From contig NZ_SJPR01000001.1 of assembly GCF_007859955.1 (NCBI RefSeq), positions 124,001-188,000 of the forward strand: DNA of 64,000 bases, written 5' to 3'. Position 1 is the stretch's first letter. Every line of letters starts with the position of its first letter. The stretch is from Botrimarina colliarenosi. GTDB taxonomy: Bacteria > Planctomycetota > Planctomycetia > Pirellulales > Lacipirellulaceae. Below, piece by piece: positions 25,987-36,186 of this stretch. Made by a program: the position numbers and the translations under genes. A model generated the notes under the pieces. That model did no database searches and was not told the DNA's origin. It was given only the letters and a program-made list of their open reading frames with translations.

Positions 25987-27825
25987 ATGCCCCTCGGTCC
26001 CGTCTTTCGCCACGAGATGCTCGCCGCCGGTCGGAAGCGCCGGTACTTTGCGGTCCGGGTTTTGATCGGGCTGGGGATGCTCGCCTTGCTCGCGGTTGGG
26101 TACCAGACGGTCTACCAACAGCTGCGGTACCAGCAGGGCGCCCTGACCGGGGACTACGGAGCTACTGTCACGCTTTCGATCTCGGGCGTCGCGCAGCTGA
26201 CGGCGACCTTCTACACGCTCTTTGCCTGGGCGACGATGATCGGCGTCCTGGCCGTGACGCCCGCGGTGGCGGCGGGGGCGATCGCCTCGGAACGCGAACG
26301 CCGGACCATCGAGTACCTCTTCGCCACCGACCTGTCGAACTCGGAGATCGTCCTTGACAAGCTGGCCGCCCGGCTGCTGACGGTCGGCAAGCTCGTGCTG
26401 GCGACGCTCCCGGTCTTGGCCATCTTCCGCCTCCTCGGCGGCGTGCCGGGGTCGCTCTTGCTGACGCACTTCGCGATGCTCGCCAGCACGGCGACCCTGA
26501 CCGCGGCAATCGCCCTGACAGTCGGCGTCTGGTGCGAGCGGGCGCGCGACGCGGTCCCCCGGGCTCTGGCGGCGGTCTTCCTTTGGCTAATCGCCCTGCC
26601 GCTCGGCTTCATCGCTTTGTGGCAGCTCGGCTTGTACGGGGTCCCTTGGGCCGAATGGCTGCAGGATCGGGTGGTCATGCCGCTGGTCACGGCCATGTCG
26701 GCCGTGCATCCGGTGATGATGCTCGCCACGTCGGCCGGCATTAGCGGCGGCGTCCTCGGCGTGGATGTCGATCGGGGGGCGATCGCCCTCATGGTGGGGT
26801 TCCAGCTGCTGGCAGCCGCGGCGCTGCTCGGCCTGACGGTCGCGGTTGTGCGGCGAGTCCACCTTAACGCGGCGTCGTCGCCCGGCGTCCGCCAGAAAGC
26901 CGCCGCCGGCGCGCCCGACTCGCGATCTCCGTACGAGCGGCGCCCGATGCTCTGGAAGGAGATGTTTGCCGCCTCGGTCAAGAAGCAGACGTCGAAATGG
27001 GCGATGCGGATCGGCGTGACTTTGCTCGTCATTGTGGTAGGAACGCCGCTCGTCACGCTGCTCGTCGGCGGCCTCGCCCGCTACCGTTCGATCGACTTTG
27101 AAGACTACATGCAGTTGGCGACCGGCATGGTCGGCACCTGCGGATCGATCCTGGTCCTGCTGATGGGGAGCCGCGCCGCCGGGCTCATTACGTATGAGCA
27201 TGAACGCGACACCTGGCTGTCGCTGCTGACGACGCCGCTACCCGCGGGGGAGATCGTCACCGCCAAAACGCTCGGCAACCTCTACGCCTTCCGCTGGCCA
27301 CTCATCGGCGTGGTGCTGATGCCACTGCTGGGAACGCTGCTCGACATCAGTGCGGTCCTGGCGACGCTTGGCGTTGCAGCGACGCTTGGCTGTCTTAGTT
27401 GGACCGCCACGGCGATCGGCTTGGCGGTCTCGCTACGGATGAAGAGCTCGATCAAGGCGATTGGCGTCACGGTGTTCGTGCTGCTCTCGATCGGCGCCTT
27501 TTACTCGGGACTGGCCGGGACGTTCGCCGGCCTCTCGGGGGCTAGTGAAGAGTCGCTATCGCTGCTGATTTTCCCGCCGCTAGCGCCCTTCTTGCTAATC
27601 GTACCGGTGATCGCGGTCTTCGATTCGACGCCCGACTACATCATGGCGTCGTACTTCGTCGGGCTGATCCTCTACGGAGCCGTGGGTTTTTTCGTCACGT
27701 TGGGGAACACGGCTAGGTTCGACCAGCTCTGTGGTCGGAGCGTTGGATACTGGCGACCCGTCCCAGGGACGACAACCCCGCAGCGGGGCCCGCTCGCCAA
27801 GCCGAGCCCCGACGCGTCGCTGTAA
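25987..27825 (+). CDS. ABC-2 type transporter permease
   Basis: A 612-residue inner-membrane protein with two halves of about six hydrophobic segments each (about 20-290 and 330-600). The first half has the ABC-2 pattern GAIASERERRTIEYLFATDLS, and the second half repeats it as GLITYEHERDTWLSLLTTPLPAGEIV. These E-R-E-x-T amphipathic stretches before a loop are typical of ABC-2 permeases. An ATPase subunit is not adjacent in this window, so the partner must be encoded elsewhere. The substrate is unknown. It converges with the LysM gene, with only 4 nt between the two stop codons. Confidence 0.88.
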   Translation: MPLGPVFRHEMLAAGRKRRYFAVRVLIGLGMLALLAVGYQTVYQQLRYQQGALTGDYGATVTLSISGVAQLTATFYTLFAWATMIGVLAVTPAVAAGAIASERERRTIEYLFATDLSNSEIVLDKLAARLLTVGKLVLATLPVLAIFRLLGGVPGSLLLTHFAMLASTATLTAAIALTVGVWCERARDAVPRALAAVFLWLIALPLGFIALWQLGLYGVPWAEWLQDRVVMPLVTAMSAVHPVMMLATSAGISGGVLGVDVDRGAIALMVGFQLLAAAALLGLTVAVVRRVHLNAASSPGVRQKAAAGAPDSRSPYERRPMLWKEMFAASVKKQTSKWAMRIGVTLLVIVVGTPLVTLLVGGLARYRSIDFEDYMQLATGMVGTCGSILVLLMGSRAAGLITYEHERDTWLSLLTTPLPAGEIVTAKTLGNLYAFRWPLIGVVLMPLLGTLLDISAVLATLGVAATLGCLSWTATAIGLAVSLRMKSSIKAIGVTVFVLLSIGAFYSGLAGTFAGLSGASEESLSLLIFPPLAPFLLIVPVIAVFDSTPDYIMASYFVGLILYGAVGFFVTLGNTARFDQLCGRSVGYWRPVPGTTTPQRGPLAKPSPDASL

Positions 27826-27829
27826 CCGC

Positions 27830-29089
27830 CTACCAGCGGTTGGCGTCCCAGGCGATCTCTTGTTGGTAGACCGCATCGACCGGGCCCAGCTCTTGCTCCC
27901 GCGACAGCGGGCGATCGTCGGTGGCGCCGACGGGCGTCAGCGGCCGCCGCGGCGCCGCCGCCAACGGCGGCAGGTACGCCTCCGACGCCGACACCGTCGC
28001 GAAGTCGCCCGGCCGCTCGAGCCGCGGGTAGCTGACGCCCGCGACGGGCGTCGGCTTGCGGGCTAGGCCTCCCTCGGGGGCGCGTAGCACCATCCCGATC
28101 GGCAGCACATCGGGGTGTTCGAGCCGGTCGTTGTTCAGCTCGAACAGTTCGGCGGCGCGCGAGGCGTCGCCCAGGTACCGCTCCGCGAGGGCCGGCAGCG
28201 TGTCGCCGTCGGTCACGATGTGCTGCACGTACGAGTTGGCGACGGGCTGACGTTCAATCGGCTCGAAACTCTGCCGCTGCGAGGCGTCGTAACGCAGCGG
28301 GTTGGCGCCCGAGTCAAAGTGGCTCGAGGTCGCGTCGTACCGCGGTCGTTCGCCGTAGGGGCTTTCATTGAGCGCCGGTTTGGAATTGAGCGCCGGCTTC
28401 GCCGCCGTCACCTCCTGACCGAAGGCGGGGGGGGCTCCGAAGTCGGCGAAGGGGGCCTCGGCCGAAGGCGGCAGCGGGGCGCGGAGTTCGGGCCATTCAG
28501 CCGGGGCCATGGCTGCCGGCGCCGTCTCAGCCGGGGCGGCGACAGCCGGCGCCACGGCGGCGGGCGACTCGGCCGGTTCGGTAACGCCGCTGCGAGGGAC
28601 CGGCGTCAACGGACGCATCGCGGTGAAAGAGTCATGACTCGGCTCCGCGGCAGGCGTCGCGGCTTGCGTCACGCCCGGCGGATTGAGGCTCGCGCCCGTG
28701 AACCAGTCGTCCGATGACGGCGGCGTCGCGAACGAAGCGGCGTCGGCCCCGCCCCACGGCGAATTGGACGTCGCGGAATGGGGCGTCGCGGGCGCCGCGG
28801 GAGTCTCCGCCGGCCACGATCCCGGAGGGACCATCGCCGCGACCGAAGCCACCTGGTTGGTCGGCGGCACGGACGGACCGCTGGCGGACGGCAGGGCGGG
28901 CCAGCTCTCGGCGCCAATCGGGGCGGAATTCGACGCCAGCGGACGCAATCCGGCGGCGTCGCTCGGGCCCGTTGGACGCAGGTAGTGCGACAGCCGCTCG
29001 ATCACCTCGGGCGGACCGACCAGCGAGGCGGCAAGAAAGCCCGCGCCTAATAGAATAACGGAAGAGATCAGCTTGCTCAGTTCGTTCAC
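27830..29089 (-). CDS. Membrane-anchored LysM domain protein
   Basis: A 419-residue protein from a GTG (VNELSKLISS) preceded by GAGG; an ATG 15 codons upstream is an alternative. An N-terminal hydrophobic segment (about 6-26, ISSVILLGAGFLAASLVG) anchors a long Pro/Ala/Ser-rich linker (about 35-280). A LysM domain follows near 290-340 (HIVTDGDTLPALAERYLGD, then ELNNDRLEHPDVLPIGMVL). LysM domains bind N-acetylglucosamine glycans such as peptidoglycan, so a role at the cell wall is inferred. Two near-identical linker units (KPALNSKPALNES region, residues about 232-245) come from short DNA duplications. Confidence 0.85.
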   Translation of the reverse strand: MNELSKLISSVILLGAGFLAASLVGPPEVIERLSHYLRPTGPSDAAGLRPLASNSAPIGAESWPALPSASGPSVPPTNQVASVAAMVPPGSWPAETPAAPATPHSATSNSPWGGADAASFATPPSSDDWFTGASLNPPGVTQAATPAAEPSHDSFTAMRPLTPVPRSGVTEPAESPAAVAPAVAAPAETAPAAMAPAEWPELRAPLPPSAEAPFADFGAPPAFGQEVTAAKPALNSKPALNESPYGERPRYDATSSHFDSGANPLRYDASQRQSFEPIERQPVANSYVQHIVTDGDTLPALAERYLGDASRAAELFELNNDRLEHPDVLPIGMVLRAPEGGLARKPTPVAGVSYPRLERPGDFATVSASEAYLPPLAAAPRRPLTPVGATDDRPLSREQELGPVDAVYQQEIAWDANRW

Positions 29090-29368
29090 GGTGTACCTCA
29101 GCCCCGACGTCTCCGTGCGGGCCCGTAGGCTCACCGGCGCGTCGTGTGGGAAAGAAAGGCTCGTCCGTGAACACCTGAAAGCGGCCCAGAGTCATCCAGT
29201 CCAGGCTCGCATCGGTCTCCGTACCCCAAGTATCGGCTCTGGGGCGGCAGCACTGCTGGCGGCCCCTGCAAAAGCGGGCGGCGCCGATCAGCGAAACCCT
29301 GCGGGCGCTCGAGCCCGAAGCCGAGAGGCCGCAGCGATCACCACTACGCAGCGGGCGGCTCGCGGTTC

Positions 29369-29510
29369 AAAAGTCTCGCGCAGAGACGCAGAGAGCCAAG
29401 ACGGCGAGCCGGCGACGTAAGTCGTCGGTGGAATCAGGCAAAAACGCGAAGACGCCAAGAAGGTTGCTTGTGAACCTCCTCGGCGTCTCCGCGTCTCTGC
29501 GCGAAACTTT
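29369..29510. repeat. Nested palindrome, family H
   Basis: Outer arms AAAGTCTCGCGCAGAGACGC and GCGTCTCTGCGCGAAACTTT; inner arms GACGCCAAGAAGGTT and AACCTCCTCGGCGTC. The loop contains GAGCCGGCGACGTAAGTCGT, which recurs in the element at 34648. It ends 6 nt before the secDF stop. Confidence 0.85.
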
Positions 29511-29515
29511 AGCGA

Positions 29516-32500
29516 TTAGGCGGCGGCGCGGGGCGAGTCGCTCTTGGCGCCCGAGTTCGGATCGTCGGTGCCGGCCATCCAGAGCAGGGCGGGCGTTGCG
29601 ATGAACACCGTGCTGTAGGTGCCGACGACGACGCCCACCACCAGGGCGAAGGCGAAGGCGTGGATGCCCGCTCCACCGAAGAAGTAGAGGATCACCACCA
29701 CGATCAACGTGGTCAACGACGTCAGCAACGTCCGGCTGAGCGTCTGGTTGATGCTCTTGTTGACCATGTCGGTCGTCAGGCGGGGGCTCTTGCCCTTCAC
29801 CTCGCGGATGCGGTCGAAGATGACGATCGTGTCGTTCAGCGAGTAGCCGATGATCGTGATGAACGCCGCGAGGATCGTCAGGCTGATCTGGAACGAGTCG
29901 ATCTGCAGCGCCGTCGCCAGGGCGGGGACGCTCTGCACCAGCCAAGCCGACAGGGCGATCGCGCCGAGCGTGACGAGCACGTCGTGGATCAACGCGACGA
30001 CCGCCGCCAAGCCGTAGGCGACGTTCTGGAAGCGGAACCAGAGGTAGGCGATGATGCCCAGCAGGCTGAGCAGGACGGCGGAGATCGCCTTGACCTGGAG
30101 GTCGCCGGCGACGCGGCCGCCAATCTTGCTGGTGAGCGGGAAGAGCGGCTCATCGGCCAGTTGCGCCTTCAAGGCTTCGGCGACGGCGACCGTTTCGTCC
30201 TTCGACAGACCGCCCAGGCGGAGCGTCCACTCCTTGAAGCGTTGGCTGCTGCCGGCCAAGTAGTCGTCGTTCTCGATCTGCGGCAATACGCCGGTGTGGC
30301 CCTGTTCCGTGACGACTTGCTTCAAGCGATCGACCAGCGCCTCGTGCGCGAGGCCGTCGTTGTCGCCAAAGCCCTCGTCTTGGTTGAACAGCAGCGGCAG
30401 CAGCGTGCCGGTCGAGCCGCCCGGCTCCTCGTAAGACTCCGGCTCGCCGATCTCGACCTCGTAGGTCTTCAGCTTGTCGCCGAACGTCTTGGCGATAATG
30501 GCCTCGACCTCTTCAACGCTGTCGATGTTCGTGCTGATGGAGTAGCGGGTCTTCGTCGCCTCGTCGGCGTCGAGCGAATCGCTCCGCTCAACGACCAACA
30601 GGTTGTTGTCACCGAGTTCCGGCTCGAGCGAGGTGCGGATCTCGGCGATCGGCATCGCCGCGTCGCCGTCGAGCACCATCGTGACGCTCGATCCGCCCGT
30701 GAAGTCGATGTCGAGGAGGTTCGAGCCGCGGCCGACAACGCCCACCAAACCGGCGGCGATCACCAGCAGCGAGAGGACAATCGCGACGTAGCGCTTGCCG
30801 AGGAAGTCGAAGTTCGTCTCGCCCAAGACCGACGCGAACGACAGGCCCTTGATCCAGCGGCGCCGCTCGGCGATGTCGAAGATCGTCCGGCTACAGAAGA
30901 TGGCCGTGAACATCGACATGACGATGCCGAGGAAGAGCGTCACGCCGAAGCCCTTGATCGGACCCGTGCCGACCGAGTAGAGGACCACGGCCGCGATGAG
31001 CGTCGTGACGTTGGCGTCGACGATTGTGGTGGTCGCCTTCTCGAAGCCGTTGCGGATGGCCATCCGCAGGCCGGCGCCCTTCTTGAGTTCTTCGCGAATC
31101 CGCTCGTAGATCAGCACGTTGGCGTCGACCGCCATGCCGATTGTCAGCACGAGGCCCGCCAAGCCGGGGAGCGTGAAGGCGGCCTGGATGATGACCATTG
31201 CCGCGAGGACCAGCAGGAGCGTCCCCCCAAGGGCGAAACACGCTACGACTCCGGCGAAGCGGTAGAAGAACAGCATGAATAGCAGCACGCAAATGAGCGA
31301 CGCGATGATGGCGATCTTGCCCTTCTCGATCGTCGTGGCGCCGAGGGTGGGGCTGATCGTCTCTTCGCTGATCGGCGTCTTGTTGAGGGCCGCCGGCAGG
31401 CTGCCCGCGTTGAGGATGCTGACGACGAAGTCGACTTCCTTCTCCGCGTCGGCGCCGCCGATCGTGATCTGGCCGCTGTTGGTGATGCGGTCGTTGAGCG
31501 TTGGCGCCGAGATCAGCCGCTTGTCGAGCAGGATGCCGAGGAACCGCTTCACGCCCGTCGAGGGATTCTCCAGGTTCTCGCCGGTGAAGCGGCCGAACTT
31601 GCGCGAGCCGATCGAATTGAAGTTGAAAATGACGATCGGCGAGCCGATCTCGTCGTAGCTCTTGGCGGCGTTCTTGAGGTACTCGCCGGTGACGTTCCAG
31701 CGGTCGAGCAGCACGAGGGCTTCCTGGCGGCTGCCGGCGGTGCGCTGGATCAGGCGGCCGTCGTCCTCGCCGAACTCACGCTCGTCGTAGAGGACCCACT
31801 CGGCGCGGGGCTTGTCGCCGATCATGACGACCTTCTCGCTCGGTCCGAGCTGCTGGGCCTTCTCGATGACGGCCCGGTCTTCGCTCCAACGCGGGTCGGC
31901 GACGATGCGGAACTCCAGCTGTCCCAGGTCGGTGATGCGCCGCTTGATGTACTCGAGGTCGTCGTTGCCCGCCTTCGGGATGATGATCTCGATGGCGCCG
32001 CCGTAGTTGCGGATCGAGACTTCTTTAGTGCCGGTCGGGTCGACGCGCTGGCCGAGGGCGTCGATCAGCCGATCGATGTCGACCTTGGGCCGGGCCTCGT
32101 CGGTGGCTTCCGAATCGTCGACTCCGTCGGCCGTCGTGTCCTCGGCGCCGCCCACGGTGGGGGTCAGGCCGGTGGCGTCGGCGAGTTCGTAGACCAGGGT
32201 GATGCCGCCCGACAAGTCGGGGCCGCCCTTGAATTGTCCGGTCGCGACGCAGAGGCCGGCGATCGAGAAGGCCGCAAGGATGGTGCTGATCCGCCAAGCT
32301 TGTTCCGGCATCCGCCACTTCTTGGCGAGCCAATTGCCCAGCAAGATCGGCAGGACAATCGCCGCCAGCGTGCCAAGAACGCCGGCGATCTTGCCGCCGG
32401 TATCCGAGGCTTCGGTCGCGGCGACGGTTCCGGTGGTCGATGTCTCGGCGGCCGGGTCGTCCGTAGAAGGTTCGTCCGTGGCGGGGGCCTCAGCCGGATC

Positions 32501-32791
32501 GGTGGCGTCGGCATCCGAGGCCGCCTCAACGTCGGCGCCTTCGTCCGCGGCCGCGTCATCGGCCGCCGGGGCGTCATCCACGACCGGCGCGGCGTCGTCC
32601 TGGGCAGCAGCGTCGTCCTGGGCGGCATCGTCGTCCTGGGCGGCATCGTCCTGCGCGGCGGCAGCGGCGGGCGCCGTGGCGGCTTCCTGGGCGACGGCCG
32701 GCGCAGCGGCGTGGGCCAGCAGCGTCAGCGAGGCGAGAAGCCATCCGAGCGACCGGGTCCGTCCGATCGTGGCGTCAGTGGGGGTCGACAT
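29516..32791 (-). CDS. secDF: Fused protein translocase subunits SecD and SecF
   Basis: A 1091-residue fusion of SecD and SecF, the accessory Sec subunits that pull proteins across the inner membrane using the proton gradient. Residues 1-35 look like a signal peptide. Residues about 37-130 are an Asp/Ala/Glu-rich linker with imperfect DDAAQ repeats, which is unusual. Two membrane helices then precede the SecD periplasmic domain and its six-helix part (MLFFYRFAGVVACFALGG, IGMAVDANVLIYERIREEL). SecF begins near 675 (LDIDFTGGSS), with FITIIGYSLNDTIVIFDRIRE near 1005. The fused form occurs in Bacillus and in planctomycetes. Order tgt-yajC-secDF on one strand is the classical arrangement. Confidence 0.96.
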   Translation of the reverse strand: MSTPTDATIGRTRSLGWLLASLTLLAHAAAPAVAQEAATAPAAAAAQDDAAQDDDAAQDDAAAQDDAAPVVDDAPAADDAAADEGADVEAASDADATDPAEAPATDEPSTDDPAAETSTTGTVAATEASDTGGKIAGVLGTLAAIVLPILLGNWLAKKWRMPEQAWRISTILAAFSIAGLCVATGQFKGGPDLSGGITLVYELADATGLTPTVGGAEDTTADGVDDSEATDEARPKVDIDRLIDALGQRVDPTGTKEVSIRNYGGAIEIIIPKAGNDDLEYIKRRITDLGQLEFRIVADPRWSEDRAVIEKAQQLGPSEKVVMIGDKPRAEWVLYDEREFGEDDGRLIQRTAGSRQEALVLLDRWNVTGEYLKNAAKSYDEIGSPIVIFNFNSIGSRKFGRFTGENLENPSTGVKRFLGILLDKRLISAPTLNDRITNSGQITIGGADAEKEVDFVVSILNAGSLPAALNKTPISEETISPTLGATTIEKGKIAIIASLICVLLFMLFFYRFAGVVACFALGGTLLLVLAAMVIIQAAFTLPGLAGLVLTIGMAVDANVLIYERIREELKKGAGLRMAIRNGFEKATTTIVDANVTTLIAAVVLYSVGTGPIKGFGVTLFLGIVMSMFTAIFCSRTIFDIAERRRWIKGLSFASVLGETNFDFLGKRYVAIVLSLLVIAAGLVGVVGRGSNLLDIDFTGGSSVTMVLDGDAAMPIAEIRTSLEPELGDNNLLVVERSDSLDADEATKTRYSISTNIDSVEEVEAIIAKTFGDKLKTYEVEIGEPESYEEPGGSTGTLLPLLFNQDEGFGDNDGLAHEALVDRLKQVVTEQGHTGVLPQIENDDYLAGSSQRFKEWTLRLGGLSKDETVAVAEALKAQLADEPLFPLTSKIGGRVAGDLQVKAISAVLLSLLGIIAYLWFRFQNVAYGLAAVVALIHDVLVTLGAIALSAWLVQSVPALATALQIDSFQISLTILAAFITIIGYSLNDTIVIFDRIREVKGKSPRLTTDMVNKSINQTLSRTLLTSLTTLIVVVILYFFGGAGIHAFAFALVVGVVVGTYSTVFIATPALLWMAGTDDPNSGAKSDSPRAAA

Positions 32792-32858
32792 CGGTCGAAA
32801 GACCCTTGCTAGTGGTTTGGTCGAGCGCCGGCGCCTCAGGCGTCGGCGGGGGGGTTCG

Positions 32859-33236
32859 TTATTTTTCTTCGTTGACGACGCTGTCGATCGCCCACATCGA
32901 GACGCGGACCTTGGCGCCCGTCGACTCGTCGATGCGAAGCGTCAGGCGTCCCACGTCGCGTTGGACGTTGGTGACGACCCCGTGGATGCCGCCGGTGGTG
33001 ACGACGCGGTCGTTCTCTTTCAGGCCGTCCAGCATCTGCTGGAAATTCCTCTGTTTCGTCTTCTGGGGGACGATCAGCAGGAAGTAAGCCAGCAGACCCA
33101 TCGCCAGGATCGGCAGGAAGCTGAGCAGCGACGGCCCGCCGCCCGCTTGGCCTTGGGCCAGCAACCAGACAGCGCTGAGCCCCCCCGAGTCGGGGAGGGC
33201 GGTTAGCAAGACGAGCGGCGTTATGAGCGGCGACAC
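32859..33236 (-). CDS. yajC: Preprotein translocase subunit YajC
   Basis: A 125-residue protein with an early hydrophobic stretch, a main membrane helix (about 40-58, LPILAMGLLAYFLLIVP) and the family signature QKTKQRNFQQMLDGLKENDRVVTTGGIHG just after it. YajC joins SecDF in the holotranslocon. GTG start. It lies 67 nt upstream of secDF and downstream of tgt on the same strand. Confidence 0.95.
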   Translation of the reverse strand: MSPLITPLVLLTALPDSGGLSAVWLLAQGQAGGGPSLLSFLPILAMGLLAYFLLIVPQKTKQRNFQQMLDGLKENDRVVTTGGIHGVVTNVQRDVGRLTLRIDESTGAKVRVSMWAIDSVVNEEK

Positions 33237-33417
33237 AGAACCTCGCAGCGCCGCAAATCGGGTTGCGGGCGCCCCTGCCTAGCGGTGGCGATTGAATGGA
33301 AACCGCGAATGGTAAAGCCTTACGGGAAAAGGGGAAAGGGGAGCGCGCCCCGTCTGTGACGAGAAACCGCCCCCCACCCCGCGCCAGCCAACAGGCGGAG
33401 AGCCCACAACGTGGGAT

Positions 33418-33503
33418 GGGAGCCCCAAGCGCCAGCGCCGGGAGCCGCCCCACAAGACGCCCGCATCGCAGCCAAGAACTCCCCGCGCTGACGCTTAGGG
33501 CTC
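33418..33503. repeat. Family B palindrome, copy 3
   Basis: Arms GGGAGCCCCAAGCGCCAGCG and CGCGCTGACGCTTAGGGCTC. The right arm supplies the TAA stop of tgt at 33495. It lies between tgt and yajC, inside a presumed operon. Confidence 0.88.
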
Positions 33504-34622
33504 TTGCGAAGGTGGTTTCGCCCAGGCGCCTTGCCGTTCTCGCTTAAACTCCGCAAAGCGCCCCGTCTCGATCGCCCCCCGTACGTCGGCCATCAGCCGC
33601 TGATAGAACGTCAGGTTGTGGATCGAGAGGAGAATCCCGCCCAGCATCTCGCCCGCCTTGAAGAGGTGCCGCAGGTAGCCCCGGCTGTGCCGCCGGCACG
33701 CGACGCAGGGGCAGTCCTCTTCCAGGGGCCGTTGGTCGTTCAGGTGACAGGCGTTCTTCACCCGCAGCGGGCCTGCGGCGGTGTACGCCAGCCCGTTGCG
33801 GCCGTTGCGGGTCGGCATCACGCAGTCGAACATGTCGACCCCCCGCTCGACCGATTCCAGCAAATCGTCCGGCGTGCCGACCCCCATCAGGTAGCGCGGC
33901 TTGTCGGGGGGCAGGTGCGGCGCCGTCGCCTCGATCGTGCGGTACATGTCGGCCGCCGGCTCGCCGACGCTGAGGCCGCCAATCGCGTAGCCCGCCATGT
34001 CGAGAGCCACGAGCCCCTCGGCCGATAACCGCCGCAGCTCCGGGTCGAGCCCCCCCTGGACGATGCCGAACAGCGACTGGTCGCTCCGCGTGGCGGCGGC
34101 GAGGCAGCGCTCGGCCCAGCGGACGCTACGCTCCATCGCCGAGTGGACCGCCTCGGGGGGCGACGGCAACTGGACCACCTCGTCGAGCTGCATCGCCACG
34201 TCGGCGCCGAGCTGCTCTTGGATCTGGATAGAGCGTTCGGGAGTCAGGTCGATCACGTCACCGTTGACGTGCGACTTGAAGCGGACCCCTCGTTCGTCGA
34301 TCTTCCGGGTGTCGGCGAGGCTGAAGACCTGGAAACCGCCCGAATCGGTGAGCATCGGGCCTCGCCACCCCGAGAGGGCGTGCAGGCCGCCGAGCCGCTC
34401 GACCGTGTCGCCACCGGGCCGCAGGGCGAGGTGGTAGGTGTTACCCAGCACCATCTGGGCGCCGGTCCCCTCAAGCCGCTCGACATCGACGCACTTGACG
34501 CCGCCAACCGTACCGACCGGCATGAAGGTCGGCAGCTCGACCGTCCCGTGCGGCGTGTGGAGCCGCCCGCGCCGCGCGCCGGTGGGGTCGACGGCGAGGG
34601 GCTCGTAGCGGACGGAATGCAT
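33495..34622 (-). CDS. tgt: Queuine tRNA-ribosyltransferase
   Basis: A 375-residue enzyme that swaps guanine-34 for the queuine precursor preQ1 in tRNAs with GUN anticodons. Motifs: [16 protein letters not shown] with the general Asp (about 92-107), [17 protein letters not shown] with the nucleophilic Asp (about 265), and the zinc site [18 protein letters not shown] (about 302-319). The ATG at MHSVRYEPL is used; upstream open frame lies in a repeat-like stretch. The stop codon and last residues come from a family-B palindrome. queA is not adjacent, but yajC and secDF follow as in E. coli. Confidence 0.97.
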   Translation of the reverse strand: MHSVRYEPLAVDPTGARRGRLHTPHGTVELPTFMPVGTVGGVKCVDVERLEGTGAQMVLGNTYHLALRPGGDTVERLGGLHALSGWRGPMLTDSGGFQVFSLADTRKIDERGVRFKSHVNGDVIDLTPERSIQIQEQLGADVAMQLDEVVQLPSPPEAVHSAMERSVRWAERCLAAATRSDQSLFGIVQGGLDPELRRLSAEGLVALDMAGYAIGGLSVGEPAADMYRTIEATAPHLPPDKPRYLMGVGTPDDLLESVERGVDMFDCVMPTRNGRNGLAYTAAGPLRVKNACHLNDQRPLEEDCPCVACRRHSRGYLRHLFKAGEMLGGILLSIHNLTFYQRLMADVRGAIETGRFAEFKRERQGAWAKPPSQEP

Positions 34623-34647
34623 CGACGGCTCGTCATCGATTGGGCGG

Positions 34648-34730
34648 CGAGCCGGCGACGTCAGTCGTCGGTGGGGATACCGGCATACGCTTGCCAACCG
34701 ATCCCCCGACTGACGTCGAGGACTGGCCAG
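34648..34730. repeat. Imperfect palindrome, family I
   Basis: GCCGGCGACGTCAGTCGTCG on the left and CCCCCGACTGACGTCGAGG on the right, partly complementary. It lies between the TPR-alphaCTD gene and tgt. Confidence 0.55.
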
Positions 34731-34752
34731 CGGACGGCCGTGTGCCGGCTTA

Positions 34753-36078
34753 TTAAGCCTCGCCGCGGAGCTTCAGGCCCTGGGCGGTCAGCTTCTCGCG
34801 GACCTCGTTGAGGCTCGTGACGCCGAAGTTTTTGCACTCCAGCAGGTCGTCCGGCGTGCGGCGGACCAGCTCGCCGACGGTGGTCAGGCCGAGGCGGACC
34901 ATGCACTTGCGGGCACGGACCGAGAGGCTGAGGTCCGAGATCGGGCGATCGAGCAAGGCCCGCTCTTCCGTCGACATGTTCTCGGGGTTGTAGGGCAGGT
35001 CCTGTTCGCGCTTCTGGTGGGCGAACTGGCCGAGCTCCAGACCCTTCGAGTTGAGCATCTCGCGGATTTCGATCAGCGAGGTCTCGCCGAAGTTCTTGCT
35101 GGAGAGCAGCTCTTGCTCGGTCGTCTCGGTGAGGTCGCCAAGCGTCATCACGCCCATCCGCTGCAGGCAGTTGCGGCTGCGGACGGAGAGTTCGAAGTCG
35201 GTGACCGGGATCGACAGCACCTGCGAGAGGCGGTCCTGCTGACGGCGGGCCTCCTCGTCGTAGAACATGTCGCGGCTGCCGTCGGCGTCCTTGTAGAACA
35301 GCCGGGCGCGCTCGTGGCCGGGGTAAATGTCGAGGATCCGCTGGTAGCAGCCCTTAGCCCGCTCGTACTGCTCGACGTCTTCGTAAAGGATGCCGAGGTT
35401 CAGCAGCGTGCCGACGTGGGCCGGGAACTGCTGGGCGGCTTTCTCGTACAGGTTGCGGGCGTAGTCGTCGTTGCCGCGACGGTCGTTCTCGAGGGCGAGG
35501 CCGAACAGCGAGCCGGCGTGGCCGGGATCGGCGGCGACCGCCCGCTCCAGCAGGGCGATGACCTCTTCCGGGTTGCCGCTCAGGGCCTGGACCGTGGCCG
35601 ACCGCTGATAGAGGTACTCGGCGGTCTGTTCGACGGCGCCGGACAGCGAATCGAGCACCCCGAGAGCGCCCTGCGGGTCGCCCGAGTAACGGAGCGCCTC
35701 GGCCTTGGCCAGGTTGACGATCCCTTTGTCGTAGCCCGCCTTGCCGGCCGACTCGTAGGCGGCCACCGCCTCTTCGTACTTGTCGAGGGCGAGTTTCGCC
35801 TTGCCGAGGTAGAAGTGGGTCAGGGCGCCGCCGTCGGCCTTGGTGAGGACCTCGATCGCTTGCGTGTAACGGCCGAGCATGTAGAGGCACACGCCAAGCT
35901 TGGCCGAAGCGGCCGGGGTGCGGCTGGGCTGGGCCTCAAGCTCTTGGACCGCTTCTTTCAGTTCGCCGTACTTGCTGTAGTTGGCGGCGATCGAGGCGGT
36001 GATTTGCTCGATTTCGCGGGGCCCGAAGGCGGCGGTCGAGACGATCGCCTGCTTGATATCCGTGTCGAGAGCCGTCAT
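34753..36078 (-). CDS. TPR protein with two RNA polymerase alpha C-terminal domains
   Basis: A 441-residue soluble protein. Residues about 45-270 are tetratricopeptide repeats ([39 protein letters not shown]). Two copies of the RNA polymerase alpha CTD helix-hairpin fold follow: residues about 288-352 ([20 protein letters not shown] ... [13 protein letters not shown]) and 377-441 ([20 protein letters not shown] ... [13 protein letters not shown]). Both keep the Arg equivalent to E. coli alpha R265, which contacts UP-element DNA; the N268 equivalent is Asn in the first and Lys in the second. The protein could therefore touch promoter DNA or activators while scaffolding through TPRs. This architecture is, to my knowledge, restricted mostly to planctomycetes. 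Function unknown. Confidence 0.92.
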   Translation of the reverse strand: MTALDTDIKQAIVSTAAFGPREIEQITASIAANYSKYGELKEAVQELEAQPSRTPAASAKLGVCLYMLGRYTQAIEVLTKADGGALTHFYLGKAKLALDKYEEAVAAYESAGKAGYDKGIVNLAKAEALRYSGDPQGALGVLDSLSGAVEQTAEYLYQRSATVQALSGNPEEVIALLERAVAADPGHAGSLFGLALENDRRGNDDYARNLYEKAAQQFPAHVGTLLNLGILYEDVEQYERAKGCYQRILDIYPGHERARLFYKDADGSRDMFYDEEARRQQDRLSQVLSIPVTDFELSVRSRNCLQRMGVMTLGDLTETTEQELLSSKNFGETSLIEIREMLNSKGLELGQFAHQKREQDLPYNPENMSTEERALLDRPISDLSLSVRARKCMVRLGLTTVGELVRRTPDDLLECKNFGVTSLNEVREKLTAQGLKLRGEA

Positions 36079-36186
36079 GTAAGGCGGTGGGCAGAGGGGC
36101 AGTAGGCAGTGGTAAGGAAAGGGGACAATTCGGTCTTTGCGGGCAGAACTGCCGTCTGCTCGCTGCCTGCTGTCCTCTCACTCAAA

